Positions 25,385 to 64,000 of a stretch of DNA of 64,000 nt are shown piece by piece (position 1 is the stretch's first letter; every line of letters begins with the position of its first letter). This DNA comes from Glandiceps talaboti (Eukaryota; Hemichordata; Enteropneusta; Spengelidae). Both the position numbers and the translations under genes were made by a program. The stretch lies in NCBI RefSeq assembly GCF_964340395.1, contig NC_135552.1:9533494-9597493 (forward strand). Direction: 5' to 3'. The notes under the pieces are model-generated. The model was not told where the DNA came from and did not search any database. It saw only the letters and a program-made list of their open reading frames with translations.

Positions 25385-25470
25385 AGTGTCGCTCTGCGCT
25401 CACTCTAGGGGTTGCAATTGACCGATGTGTGAGACCGCCACTTCACGGCGTACCTTACAGACTACAGCAG
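25385..25470 (+). repeat. dispersed repeat of the GGCGCCCT family, copy 3
   Basis: The order of motifs (TCGCTCTGCGCTCACTC, GGGTTGCAATTGACCGATG, TGTGAG, then TACCTTACAGACTA) matches 9030-9150. The GGCGCCCT core is altered to GACCGCC. Confidence 0.6.
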
Positions 25471-26644
25471 AAAGTATTTCCTCAAAATAAGTTGGTAAAC
25501 ATATTCAGAGTTAAGTTGGTTAATCATAGATTTCAATTTTGCCAAAATGTATTTTTTAAAGAAATACAGAAATTTCACCAAAATTGGACATCTGTGATAT
25601 TTTAATTTTTTTTTATTTTGAAAGAAATGGTTGCTTGAGATAAGTCTATGTAGTTATTTTCCCTGTATGTTTGGAATTTGGAAGATCAAAACACAGTACA
25701 CACACACGCACACACTCTGTCATCTTTTTTAAAGGCATGTTTGCCAAGCATTTTGACAGGATCCAATACACAAAGTGACTTGATGAGACATTTATTATCT
25801 ATGGCAGACCTGTATTTGCTGCTAGACATCAATGTCTATGATTTGATTAATTACCAAGTACATGTACATGCCTCACTTGCAATCCTACTATAGCTTCAGA
25901 TAGGGAAATTTGAGATACTTGGTTGGCATATATTGGAACTACTACTGCCTATTCACAATTTGAGAGAAAAAATAGTTCCTTGTTAAAAACTGTGATTTTT
26001 TAATACATTCATATATTTTGGGCACTCTATCTGAATGAAAATCATCATTACATCAATCAGTTTACATTACCCAGCATAAAAATGTTCACCTTGCATCTAA
26101 TTATACGGTTCCCTAATATGGATATCTGCGCCTCCAGATTGGGATGTTCTCTGTCCAATCTAATCCTAACAGGTACCCATTCATACGATGAGGTACATTT
26201 GTATGATCGTAAGCAAAGACACAAATACAGTTCAAATTGACTGAATACAAATATCCAAAGAAATAGGTAAAATTCGCAACAACAGAAAGTTGTCAATGTA
26301 TCATGCTTTATTGCAAATGATTTTATAAATAAAAAAGAACTAAAGAAACATACAAATAAAACACAAATTTGCGTAAAAATATTCATGATTAGAAAGTTTG
26401 ATAACTAAAACTAAGTTATACTACAAATATTCTATGAATCAATTCCTGTTGAAATTTGTTGTGAAATAATATTTGAATACAAAATATGATTTCTCATCTT
26501 TACTGTAGCAAACACAATTTACAGTAACTTCATGATTGGTGTACATACAAGAAATCACCCTTAGTATCTGCTAAAATTGGATATACACTTTTTCTATTTG
26601 CCACACACATTTACAGAGTTAATATAAAGTATAAAGGCATACTC

Positions 26645-26710
26645 TTTCAATTATACCATGCACGAGCCAGGTTCAACAAAAACTATGGAATATATACACT
26701 GGTTATGTTT
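26645..26710. repeat. dispersed repeat related to 16300-16365
   Basis: It carries ATGCACGAGCCAGGTTCAA and TATGGAATATATACACTGGT, as in the copy inside the GULO gene. Confidence 0.6.
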
Positions 26711-26850
26711 TATGGCATATATGTTTACACTCTAGTCATTGACTATTTACTTGCTTTGTACTGCTAACATTGTTTACAAATTGATTGTAATGAGAGAGAC
26801 CACGCCACATACTGGACTTATGATTAATAGTAACTGACACAGTAAGTTGA

Positions 26851-27073
26851 GTATACAACCCATAACACAAAGTTCAAGTGTTTTCTGTATGTACCACAAT
26901 CATTTATAGCATCCATATCAAGTGTTAAAGTATACTGTTTCATTTGTTAATTGATCACATTAGAAAGGCCATGCTAGGCTTGTAAATAAACCAATTGAAA
27001 CAGCATACTTTACACTTGATATGAATGCTATAAACAAGAAAGTGCTTTACTTTAAGTGTTACTCATTGTATAT
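26851..27073. repeat. foldback element, family with TTGATATGGATGCTATAAA, copy 1
   Basis: The left half runs from CCACAATCATTTATAGCATC to AAAGTATACTGTTTCA. The right half is its inverse, from TTGAAACAGCATACTTTACA to GAATGCTATAAAC. It lies just past the GEN1 stop codon and is probably inside its 3' UTR. Other copies are at 47360-47760 and 62455-62695. Confidence 0.75.
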
Positions 27074-27186
27074 ACTTTTGTACTGTACTTGATACGGATG
27101 CTTTACATGATTGTGGCAACACATGCAAACGTTTTACTTGAACATTACAAGTTGTATATCATCTGTAAAACTCTACCATATAAATC

Positions 27187-28376
27187 CTATTCTTCATCAC
27201 TGCTATCCAAACTTTCATTCCATGCTGTCCTGATATCTGATTTACTATTCACATTTTTCCCTGACCTACACTTCAAATTCTGCATAGAGTTTAACAGAGA
27301 GCCCCCATTGGTTGTCTGTAGTTTCATTTTCAGTCTGTCAGCCAATGACAATGGGCTATTTTCAACTATGTTATCTTGTATTTTAGCCTTTACTGTTTTC
27401 ACAGTTATTGATTCTATACACCCCGCCTCTACAGTTGCTGGTTTGATATTCTCCTTGTGATTACCAGAGGCAGTACACGATAGAGTTTGACAGGCAAGTA
27501 CACCCTCCTGATCATACTGTGCGTATATCCCTGAAACCTCTTTCTCACAATGCTTCAGAGACAATTTATCACTATTTCTGGACTCTATCTTTGGTATATC
27601 AGTAAACTGACAACTACTAGGCCTCAAAGTGTTTGAATCAAGATGATTTTTAGAATATGACATCTTCATGTTTTCAGCACACCTATTTGTCACACTTGTT
27701 CCATTACAGTTTTCAATCAAGGGTTTCTTTATTTTCACAACACACACTTCATCTGTCATATCCAATGATGAAGTAACCGTGGCAACCTCACAATTTGAGC
27801 CATTATTCCCTTTCTTAGTCCTGGCATTACTCACAACTTTTTCCGCTTTCAATTTCCTTTCTTTCTTCTTTGATTTTCTTTTACATGATTTGACATCACT
27901 TAAATCTTCACAATGCACCACATTATTTTCATCAACATTTCTTTGTGTACAAGCATCCCTAGTACACTCACTTTTCATAACATCTTTTCGAATTAAAGCC
28001 ATTATGCTGGCTAAATCATGAAGACCAGAGTCCCTATCTTTGTCACTTTTATTCCCTTTGCGTTCCAATTTCTGTATTACACGGTCGAGTGTTTCCATGG
28101 TAACCACTTCATCTGCACTTTTACCTTCAGTTTCTGATGAACAGTGTCTATCAACACTGCCTGCTTTAGGAAGACATTCACTGCCTTCGGTTTGGTGATT
28201 GTCAAATTTCTTTACTGCGATGTCATGAGTTTGATCATTTGTAAGTTTGGTTGATGTTTCCCTGGCTAAACTATGAGATGTTGTGATGCCAACAGCACCC
28301 TTCTCTTTTGACTGCTTCCCTTCATTTAGGGATGGTGCACTTAGAAACAAAGTACCTTCATATATAATATCATCAA

Positions 28377-28415
<39 letters not shown>

Positions 28416-28553
28416 CATTTTCATCATCATCAGTAAATTTTGTCATAATTTCAGCAGCTGATATTTTAGACCTTGCATTCATTACAGTTTGTTTCTGTTT
28501 GAGTTGTATTCTTTCACTGAGTGATGGTATGGCAGGAAACAAAATACCATTAC

Positions 28554-28593
<40 letters not shown>

Positions 28594-31500
28594 TCCATTG
28601 CTCCCATGACAACCGGCAATATTCTCCATGGTAACAGCATCACCTATAAACATTGCTGCATCTAATTTCTGATGATTGCTCAATTTATCTGGCGATGTCT
28701 TCTCCTGCAGTGAGGCTGTATCTATTCCATCGTCCTTGACATAATCAGAATCTTTATCTGTGGTTATTGTCAAGGCCTCGAGGTCAGCAATGGCACTGTC
28801 AATATCATCTTCTGCGGTCTTCTTCTTCGACCTTTGACCTGTAGTGATAACGATGAGATATTGAGGTCACATTTGAAAAGTAAACAGTTGAAGCTATTAA
28901 AATCATCAAGTCCATATTTTTCGGAAGAAAAATGTTTCTACTGCATTGTTAAAGAATAGCAATGCTTATCAGTTTTCAATGTGATTGGGCAAAGGATCCT
29001 GCTGTGTATGTTGTGTCTCTGTTATAGTCATTTTAGAGTTGAAATTTGTCTGTCTTTCTGTAAAAACATCATGAATGAGATACCAAGGTGACATCATTTG
29101 TACTGTAATGAAAATACAAAAAGTAAATTACCTTTCTTTTTAGGTTTCTTACTATTCTTCATTTCAAAGAATTCTTCCACTAATTGTGAGAATGCAGTTG
29201 TAAATAGTTCTTGTACTTCTATGGTAGTATACACATCACTTTCACTGCAGTCTTTTTCACATTCTACAAAACAAACAAAACAACATAACATAAAACAATA
29301 TTACAACCATTTCTTTTCTTTAAAAAAAAAAAAATCATTTTAAGTCACTACAGTAGTTAAATTTTTTTGAGAATTTACATGTGGACTCAGTACCCCCCCC
29401 CCCCCCCCCTACAATAAACTCTAATGAATACCTTAAGAAATTGTATCTTTGTGAATTTTTACATGACAGCAGAAGTTATCGTTCAAGTTTTGGGATAAAC
29501 AATGGTAGGGATGTTAACAGTTCATGTTGCTGCATGTGTTGCAGTTTAACGTTAACAGTTCATGTTGCTGCGTGTGTTGCAGTTTAGTGTTTCGAAGTGA
29601 AGCATACTTAAAGGGCTAATTTTCAATTCTGAGTCAGTGTCATGACACTTCCAACATGTATCGAGCCAACATTGTCACAAATAGTCTCCAAAATGCAACT
29701 AATTTCAAAATACAGTGACAATTTTTTCCCCTGAATATCCAACATAAAGAGATAAAAAATCTGTAGTGCTCTCTAAAATTGTCAGTTTCATAGGTGCTGT
29801 ATGAGCTCTGTGAGTGTCTTACATGGTCAAAGTCATCAAAGCATAATGCAATGAGTGTCATCTTAATCTGGCCCCTATTTACTGGTATATGCAGAGTAGG
29901 CCTTTACAGGTAAATGCAAAACCTGGTTGGAATTTATAGCCATTTTTGTACTCAATTACTAAACAAGTAATGTTATGCATTTGCTGAATTGTCATAATTG
30001 ATAAGAAATTATTAGATTTACATAGGTTATAATGCAGAAGCAGTTCAAAGTTTTTAGCATTGAGAGTTTGACAACCTATGTATATCATTTCATCTACCAA
30101 ACTGACAAACATTTTTGGTCAATAAATCCTATTTATGACCTATATGTGTGTATAGCAATTACAGTGCCAACTGATCTTACCTGGTTTTCTCCACTCTACC
30201 TCCAAACATGGCACACCTTTCTGAACTCTAGTTTTTACAATTGTCAACGGCTTCAAGTGTTTTCCTTCAACAAATCCCTTTCTTTCGATGACATCTCTCA
30301 TATCCCATAGTGTGATCAGTGGTACTACTTTACTGACAGTATACTCTGTAGGCCATTCTAGTTTAGCCAGATTGAATTTCTGTAACAGATGTCAAAATGT
30401 ATTAAAATGAAAATTAGTGACAGCATGGAGTCAGACATTTTGTGATACTATATAACTAGACATAGTGTTTGTTGTCAAGGTTATCTGCCAAAAGAGTCCA
30501 AACTCAAGAAGGCTTGTGAGGAGAACATACATGATCACAAAACCCATATTATACCACATCATAATATCTCATGTGACAAAGTTGAAAAGAGTAAAATAAA
30601 TTTTTTTACATAAATTTTGACGGTTGGTTAGTATTTTCAAGAACTGTCAAGAAGTAGATATTTCAGAATGTGCCATATTCAGCTGTCCATACTTCAGATT
30701 GGGCAATATGAACTATCGGTATATCTGATTGGCAATATCATAAATGTTCCTATCTGAAATATTGGCAAGATAACATACATGTATTCATAGCAGTCATAGA
30801 GTGATCTACATTTGGTCCATGGACTTTGATTAGTTCCTCAGGAACTATTCCATGACCCTCACCAGAACTCTGTTTTGTATTGCTTTTAAAGAATGTATAT
30901 TTTGTTCTCATTTTCTGGTGAAATTTCAATGTCAATTTCAACATTTATCATAAAATGCAAACCTGGATTGCAGGAAGAATTGGTCTTGTCCATTTCATGG
31001 TATGAGTTGGACAGATATCTTTATGTATTAAGAATTCATGGATTATCTTCTTGTTTGGGAATCCAGGAACAGTCTGTGCTTTCCTGTGAATACAAAAAAT
31101 GATGACTTTTGTACATAGCCTTCTTTATTTCTTGTATAAATTCCTGGAAACAACTTTACTGTAAATGTGAAAGTTACTTACATGGGATGGTTACTGTACT
31201 TGATAAAGTTCAAACATAATATTATATATTTTCAATTCTTGTCTATCATATCCTAACCATTGGTGCATGCTGTACTATGTAATTCAACCACTGGAACACT
31301 AGTAGCAGGTGATTTAAAACAAATACATTGTACCTACAGGCTCATTCACAGTATTTTATAAAATTTCACACAGGTGCATGTGTTACCAGGCATACTGCAG
31401 CACCTTCATTTTGTTCTTAAAACAACAAGTACTGATACAGTTTAATTTTATTCTATCATTTTCATTATATTAGAAACATCCAAGGATGCTTTGACAATAA

Positions 31501-34500
31501 TGGTTCATGAAAATTGAAACCTAAGCCAAGTGGTTAATCACCCCACGGCAGGACAGACCCATCTCATGCATCTGTTGCAGTGGTTAATTGTATAGTAAAG
31601 AGCGCCACCAACAGTTGGAGTGTGGTTGTCTATATCAAGGGATAAAGACCATTGTAATACAAGCTGTGTCTCATATGGAAATAACCAAAGTTAGCAGCTT
31701 CACATCTCTTGAGACAAATACCTCAGCATTAATGAAAGGTGATGACTGATACAAACTTACTTTCTGACGTCCCTTTCTGCACTAGTAGCCATGATTTGCC
31801 GTTGTCTGTGATGCCATTGACATGGACACTGTACATCGTATGATTGTGGTTCACAGTATGATGTACTATTGCAATACAGACAGCCATGTTTTTCATGTTC
31901 TTTGGATGAACCAGGGTGGTGACATGTACTACAGTGGGGTAGCTTGGTTAACACTGTGGACAATCAGGAGTAGTCAAAATACATGGTATTGGGGTTACAA
32001 CAATTACTTGGTAAAATATTCGTAAAAAGTCTAATGTGGTAAGAGGCAAGTGGTTTAACCACTCAGTAACCGACAACCCCTAAAATCTCACCAACAGTGC
32101 TACATTAGTTAACTAGTAATGAGTGGTGGTGGTGCATAAAACAATACAAATAAAATAATAACTATAAACAGAAGTCCACTTTCCTCACTTATAATTGTGG
32201 TACAATAGTGACCGCATCCAGGTTTTTGTGGCATTGCTTCCATGAAGGAATGTCATGCACTCCTCTGTGTAGGGAAAGTTGTCAATATCCTTCAACTCTG
32301 CTGAAATTGTTGGGTGACAGTCAAGCAAACGTGGTGTTAACTGACGTTCCAACGACAGCTAACTGAGAAATTGTGTGTTTCAGGGACCTGACTACTAGGA
32401 GTGAAAGACATGTCTACCCTTCAGTAAATAGAGGAATATAAATACCTGCATTATTTGTATCATTTGCAGACTTTGTCCATTCTTCAAATCTGGAAGTAGG
32501 TAGAGAGAAGAAAGTGTTAATATAATGGTATCTGGTTCTACATTTACAATTAGAAGCATGAAACCTGAAACACAATGTTGTCTGGCTCAACAAAAATCTT
32601 ACCAACAGAGATATTTGTCAAGCAAGACAATGAAATGTAGCAATGTTTATAATTTTTTGTTGAGCCAGATGATGTTTTGTTTCAGGTTTCAATGATTTTA
32701 ATGGCATGTTTTAGAAAGGGTAAACAACAAAGAATTATGTCAAACTCACAAAACACTTGAACAAAGAAAGAGAGATGACTAAGTACACTACAACACAAAC
32801 TTTACCTTTTCAGAACATCAATATCTTTCAAATACTGCATTAATTTCATAGCACTTTCTTTACCAACACCTGGAACTCCTTTAGGGCAGTAATCACATCC
32901 AAGTAACAATCCCAAACCAACCAGTTTATTACGATCTAGATTAAGAATCTCTTCTATATCACTCATGTTGTAGCAGTCAACACTTGGATCCTGTTAGAAA
33001 TGAATAGATGAAAAAAAAGGGCTTAATCAGTCCTCTCTGAAGTGGTTGCTTTGGCATATAAGTATGTCACATTATACCTCACAGACTACTGGGTATATGA
33101 AGACCAGCAAATCTGAAAGGCAAGTGTTTTTGTTTAGCTCTATAGATGACATACTCTACAATAGCAGTACATTTTATATAGTGTCTTTTCACAAGCCTTT
33201 CAAAGTGCTGGATAAGTATAACCCCTGGCAAAGACCCATAATGGCAGTACAAATCCTTTCACCTTCAACTCTCTGGAACCACACAACAATACCTATGGTA
33301 AGCAAAAGGATTAAATCCTTCATAGTAACATATATCCTACCAGGTCCCTATTTATACAACTGGGCTGCTCGAGGCACAATGGTGGTTCAAATCTTGCCAA
33401 AGAAATCTACTCGTTCAGAAATAAACAATACCGGTAGCAGCAAGATTTGAATCAGCAACTTGCAGATTACGAATAGCCAATACTGACATTTGACCATTAA
33501 AAATAAAACACTATCATGATAAAAATACAGGATAGACAACTATGAAAAGCTACCTTTGCATTGATTGTAAAATTTCTGTACACAGTCCTGGCTCCATAGA
33601 GAAAGGCATCCCCATCCTGAGTTATACAAGCATCTACAATCTGGAATTAACAAAGCAGTTATGAATTGATAACTAAAATTACATGTATATTGTTTTTAGT
33701 TAAAACTGTGTACATAGACAAACAAGACATACAGTTATCGCTATTGGCTGTATACGATTGTCAATTGCCTTGTTTATTCAAAGTCATAGTACTAGTAGTG
33801 ACCGTCTGATGAAAGAAATCAATTTGATAAAAAAAAAAAGAAAGAAAGAAGGAATGCCACAACTTTACAAAATTTGAAAACCTTGAAGTTCCTAAACATT
33901 GCAAATGAGAACACTTGCTAGGCAGAGGTTTCAACATAAAACTGACCTAAAACAGTATCTTTGAAAATTGAGGGAACAACTTTTTCTATATTCCAGCCTC
34001 CTTTTAAAATTGATTTCTGACATGAATGCTTCAGAGATTATGATACATTTGTAAAGTATTGCACTGTACATATCTATACCTATGTATTTACATTTACATT
34101 AAAACTGAACGCAATATTGATTCAGCTGTATAAAAGTAAATGCAATGTTGATTTCTGCAGTATAAAACTAACCCCTTCGGCGTTCAATACTGCACACATG
34201 GCTTCAGCTTCTCCAGCACTTTGTATGTATGGTATACCAAGGTAATCCAACATGGTACAACACTGTCAAACAAGGACAGAGAAGAAACATTTAGCATTGT
34301 CTCAACAAATTAATATGTACATGTATCTTATTACTTTTGTAAATTTTGGAAGAAGTATAAAGTTTTTGTTGTTAGGCCTTTGTACATTGTTGTAGTAAAA
34401 AAAAAATTGGCACACCCTGTTTCAAGTTATTGTTTACTGGCTATGTTTGCTAAACCATGCAGAAACTAATAAGAAAACTGCACATGCTACGCAAGCAAGA

Positions 34501-36141
34501 TTGAATGACTACAATTTCCTTCATAAATTTCAATTTTATTTGTCCATTAAAATGAAGTGAAATATAAATGCTACCATTGGTGCCTGCATGTTTGTGTGCA
34601 CAGTGTAGCATTCTCGCACACCAGAGCTGTCATTTCTTCTGTGGCACCGCAAAATAACGAGTGTGTTTTGGACAGTGCCGTAAAAGAGGTTTAATCAGAT
34701 TGGGTTGTTACCAGCCAGTCAAAGCAGAGTGGAAGGATTTCTATGAATATATGAGTGGATTGACTGTTCAATTGTATTCAAGCTACAGAGTTTGGGTTAA
34801 GGTTAGGTTATGGAGAGGAATATGGTTATAATCCCTAGAATAAATCTGATTTTTATAATCTGAAATGAGTAGACACTGTTCTACATGTGTCCTGAAATAA
34901 CACACCTCATTGGTCATGCCTTTGAAATGTGATCTTCCTTGCTTCCTGACAGATGGTCCTTTCTTGGAACTACCACCTCTCCATCTTCTTCCTCGACCTC
35001 CAAAACCACCAAACCTTGCCTCTGTTCTTTTCATCATAGCTTCCCATTTCAATTCTGGGGCTTCCCCCTCAATGACAAACACAAGGTTTATTCCTTCTTT
35101 GATCAAATGTGATGCTCTAAAGAATAAATTCCTAAAAAAAAAACATAACTCAACAATAAATGAAAAAGTAACTGTAGTGATGATAGGTAATCAGTGACAG
35201 TTTATATAAATATTTGAAATTCAACTGAGTTCTAGTTTTATCTCATGTATCATATTGTACATGTTGTCTTTCTTCACAGCACTGAGTACTACATGTGAAA
35301 GAATGTTCCAGTCTAGTCTTTCTCCCTCCCTCCCTCTCTGTCTCTTCCTCTCTCTTACAAAATACATGTTTACACACACAATGTACATTGGTCTGTCCAT
35401 GTTTGCATGCTTGATGTTAGTCCTGCTTACATGACGGTGCACGAGTCTGTATTACTGACTTGACTCTGAGGGACAATTGTCAGAATCAAGTCCCGGATTA
35501 CTCCGCATGCAAGCAGGACTAGCTTGATGTATATTTTGCATGTGATTCATTGTAATGTAAGTGCAAGTGGTTTGGAGTAGAGTGCTTATTTTATAATACT
35601 TTCTTAGCTGTATCTTTTCTGAGTCTACTTATAGACTATGTCACTCTATGGTCTACTCTCCTAAAGTTTAAATCAAGGGAGGGGATATGGGGGGGGGGGT
35701 CATTATAGTATTTTTTGTGACCCCCCCCCCCCTTTTTTTTCGTTCGTTGTTTAATCTTTCGTTTTCCGGTTAAACGACGAACGAAGAAAGCTAAAAACAT
35801 GAGAAAAAAAATCAAAATCAACACAAACGCTACAATTATTGCAGAGCGAGGAGGTAAAAGTAAAAATGACAATGTAAACAAAAAATAATGTTTTGGTTTT
35901 TTATACGATGGTCACTCAATAGTTATGAGCATCACATTTATATACCCATAGGCGTTTTCCAAACATCAAACTACTAGTACCTTAGGTGAGGTTTGGTGAC
36001 TGTTCCCATCATTTGTTTTACACCTTGATTTTCACATATCCACACACTTAGGTCCACAGCTATGGTTTGTCCCTTCAGCTCCTCCAAATCTTTGTGGGCC
36101 TTCACTGGCGATAAAATCGCCCACAAATCTTTAACCCCCAT
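27187..36141 (-). CDS. GEN1: Holliday-junction resolvase GEN1, complete, 11 coding exons
   Basis: In transcript order the coding exons are 35981-36141, 34906-35131, 34173-34262, 33554-33640, 32806-32990, 32446-32489, 31761-31953, 30963-31083, 30181-30379, 29132-29263 and 27187-28838. The frame is continuous, giving 1029 residues (human has 908). Known for the family: an XPG/FEN1-type nuclease that cuts four-way DNA junctions symmetrically after replication. Seen here: an XPG-N domain from MGVKDLWAILSPVK, with Asp30 and Glu75. The XPG-I domain has GEAEA (Glu147, Glu149), QDGD (Asp168, Asp170) and GCD (Asp221), so the acidic metal ligands are all kept. The helix-hairpin-helix GVPGVGKESA, the cysteine-rich HCSTCHHPGS..CPCQWH segment and a chromodomain region (about 390-480) follow. 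The tail holds two poly-Asp runs, a basic KRKSKKKERK patch and a C-terminal LSLADRLKMKLQT motif seen in other GEN1 proteins. The start has the canonical MGV; the nuclease needs its free N terminus. Confidence 0.96.
28378..28413 (-). repeat. GAT trinucleotide run coding for poly-Asp 2 of GEN1
   Basis: On the minus strand a GAT array encodes twelve Asp (about residues 622-633) in the last exon of GEN1. The antisense open frame here (poly-Ser) is a shadow. Confidence 0.9.
28555..28593 (-). repeat. GAT trinucleotide run coding for poly-Asp 1 of GEN1
   Basis: A GAT array encodes thirteen Asp (about residues 562-574). The residues after each run are similar (ILFPAIPSLSE after run 1, TLFLSAPSLNE after run 2), which suggests the block was duplicated. 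Confidence 0.9.
29393..29409. repeat. 17-base C homopolymer
   Basis: A run of 17 C lies in a GEN1 intron. Homopolymers of this length are prone to length error. Confidence 0.9.
32560..32690. repeat. MITE-like foldback, family with GAAACCTGAAACA ends, copy 1
   Basis: Terminal inverted repeats of about 38 bases start GAAACCTGAAACACAATG and end GTTTTGTTTCAGGTTTC; inside both is TCTGGCTCAACAAAAA. The element is 131 bases long and lies in the GEN1 intron between exons 5 and 6. Related sequences are at 44021-44425 and near 15586-15650. Confidence 0.85.
33216..33497 (-). repeat. diverged tRNA-derived SINE in a GEN1 intron
   Basis: On the minus strand the box B region reads TGATTCAAATC, followed by a body with CCCAGTTGTATAAATAGGG and ACCTGGTAGGATATATG. 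This parallels the better copy at 14862-15091. Confidence 0.65.
34597..34702. repeat. dispersed repeat related to 9888-9995
   Basis: It shares GCATTCTCGCACACC, AGAGCTGTCATTTCTTC and a TGTTTTGGACAGTGCCG tail with the copy near 9888. It lies in a GEN1 intron. Confidence 0.6.
35410..35530. repeat. foldback element in GEN1 intron 1
   Basis: The left arm has TTGATGTTAGTCCTGCTTAC. The right arm has GCAAGCAGGACTAGCTTGATG, its inverse. It is short and non-coding. Confidence 0.65.
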
Positions 36142-36566
36142 TTTCTGTGGTGTATAAATGACAAACTTGGGGTATGTACCTATTCCATAACTAGCCGAAA
36201 CACACCAACATACGAGAATCGAAATTCAAATTTAAAGTCACCGCCATAATGGGAAAAGCCGCTCTGTTCGTCGATTATTTACTCCAATTCAGCCTCGTTT
36301 TGGAATAGTCAACTACCTTGAAATTTTCATGTATTTATCGAGTGTCAGGGAAATTTAGTCGATCGTTAACAATTTTATTCGTACAAGTGTCGATTAACTA
36401 CCTTACATTGCCATATACACGCTTCTATTACTTTTTATTCCGACTGTCGTCACAGTTTTCGATCACGTGACATACCCGAACCAATCTTCCCGTTCGCCGG
36501 CCACAATTCCCGCCATTTTCAAACAGAGCATCTCTGCAGTCTTTAGAACTGCTGATCTCTGTTACA
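36142..36566. promoter_or_regulatory. head-to-head promoter region of GEN1 and BAZ1B-like gene
   Basis: Only 425 bases separate the two divergent start codons, so the two promoters must overlap or lie back to back. Visible motifs are an E-box palindrome TCACGTGA at 36463-36470, a CCAAT box at 36481, and an E2F-like TTCCCGCCATTTTC at 36507-36520. There is no TATA box near either start. A YY1-like AAGATGGCCGCC lies just past exon 1 of the plus-strand gene, near 36709-36722. Transcription start sites cannot be read from sequence alone. Confidence 0.7.
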
Positions 36567-63814
<27,248 letters not shown>

Positions 63815-63939
63815 GTAGGCAAGATTTCATTTCCTAACACTGACAGGTTTTCTTCTCATTTCACGACTCATGATTGATGACAACCCATTGTAGTATATAT
63901 CCCTGAGGATGCTGACCAAAGATATCACCAAAAATGTGG

Positions 63940-64000
63940 AGTGTGTGTGCGTGCGTGTGTATGCACGCGCGCGTGTGTGTGTGTGTGTGTGTGTGTGTGT
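63940..64000. repeat. GT/GC-rich dinucleotide repeat at the window edge
   Basis: GTGC, GCGC and then pure GT run off the right end. The remaining bromodomain exons lie beyond it. Confidence 0.85.

Larger units (their letters stand above)
25027..27186. other. spacer between GULO start and GEN1 stop
   Basis: Both flanking genes run on the minus strand, so this holds the GULO promoter on its left side and the GEN1 3' UTR on its right. A GGCGCCCT-containing repeat fragment lies near 25045-25080, within 60 bases of the GULO start codon, and a fuller copy at 25385-25470. Other repeats are at 26645-26710 and 26851-27073. On the minus strand an AATAAA near 26306-26311 could be the GEN1 poly(A) signal, but this is weak. 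Confidence 0.5.

Noticed and set aside
28283-28609. Poly-Ser open frame opposite the GEN1 last exon
   Set aside because: It is the antisense shadow of the poly-Asp GAT arrays.

Overview
The window is nuclear DNA of an animal. It is AT-rich and dense in introns and repeats, and it carries four intron-containing protein genes with clear homologs across animals. Many short dispersed inverted-repeat elements, a tRNA-derived SINE family and long microsatellites fill the introns and spacers. An invertebrate fits best, because it combines an intact vitamin C gene, many small MITE-like elements and introns of one to three kilobases. I cannot decide between, for example, a hemichordate, another invertebrate deuterostome and a lophotrochozoan.

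Layout. (1) 1-1668: spacer with microsatellites. (2) 1669-6817, plus strand: a complete five-exon p24-gamma cargo receptor gene (TMED5/TMED1 type). (3) 6818-13983: convergent spacer with repeats only. (4) 13984-25026, minus strand: a complete 11-exon L-gulonolactone oxidase gene (GULO), the last enzyme of ascorbate synthesis. (5) 25027-27186: spacer. (6) 27187-36141, minus strand: a complete 11-exon Holliday-junction resolvase gene (GEN1). (7) 36142-36566: a 425-base head-to-head promoter region shared with the next gene. (8) 36567 to beyond the right edge, plus strand: 27 recognisable coding exons of a BAZ1B/WSTF-type chromatin remodelling subunit. It runs from the WAC domain to the first part of the bromodomain.

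All exon boundaries were read by hand from GT/AG sites, reading-frame continuity and similarity to known family members. Three genes read through without a break. The BAZ1B-like gene has one break: a perfect 16-base tandem duplication inside exon 14 (53051-53082) shifts the frame and creates a stop. Removing one copy restores both the family sequence and the splice phase of the next exon. This is either a sequencing or assembly error or a real (possibly heterozygous) loss-of-function allele.

The genes do not form a pathway: ER-Golgi trafficking, vitamin C synthesis, recombination repair and chromatin remodelling. The only likely functional coupling visible is the short divergent promoter between GEN1 and the BAZ1B-like gene. 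I found no sign of a wholly new biological system. The most unusual structures are the exon-14 duplication, a 51-base minisatellite grown from the GULO exon-4 splice acceptor, a dead duplicate exon in TMED5, poly-aspartate duplications in GEN1, an extra PHD finger in the BAZ1B-like protein, and a foldback element carrying an exon-like ATG segment.
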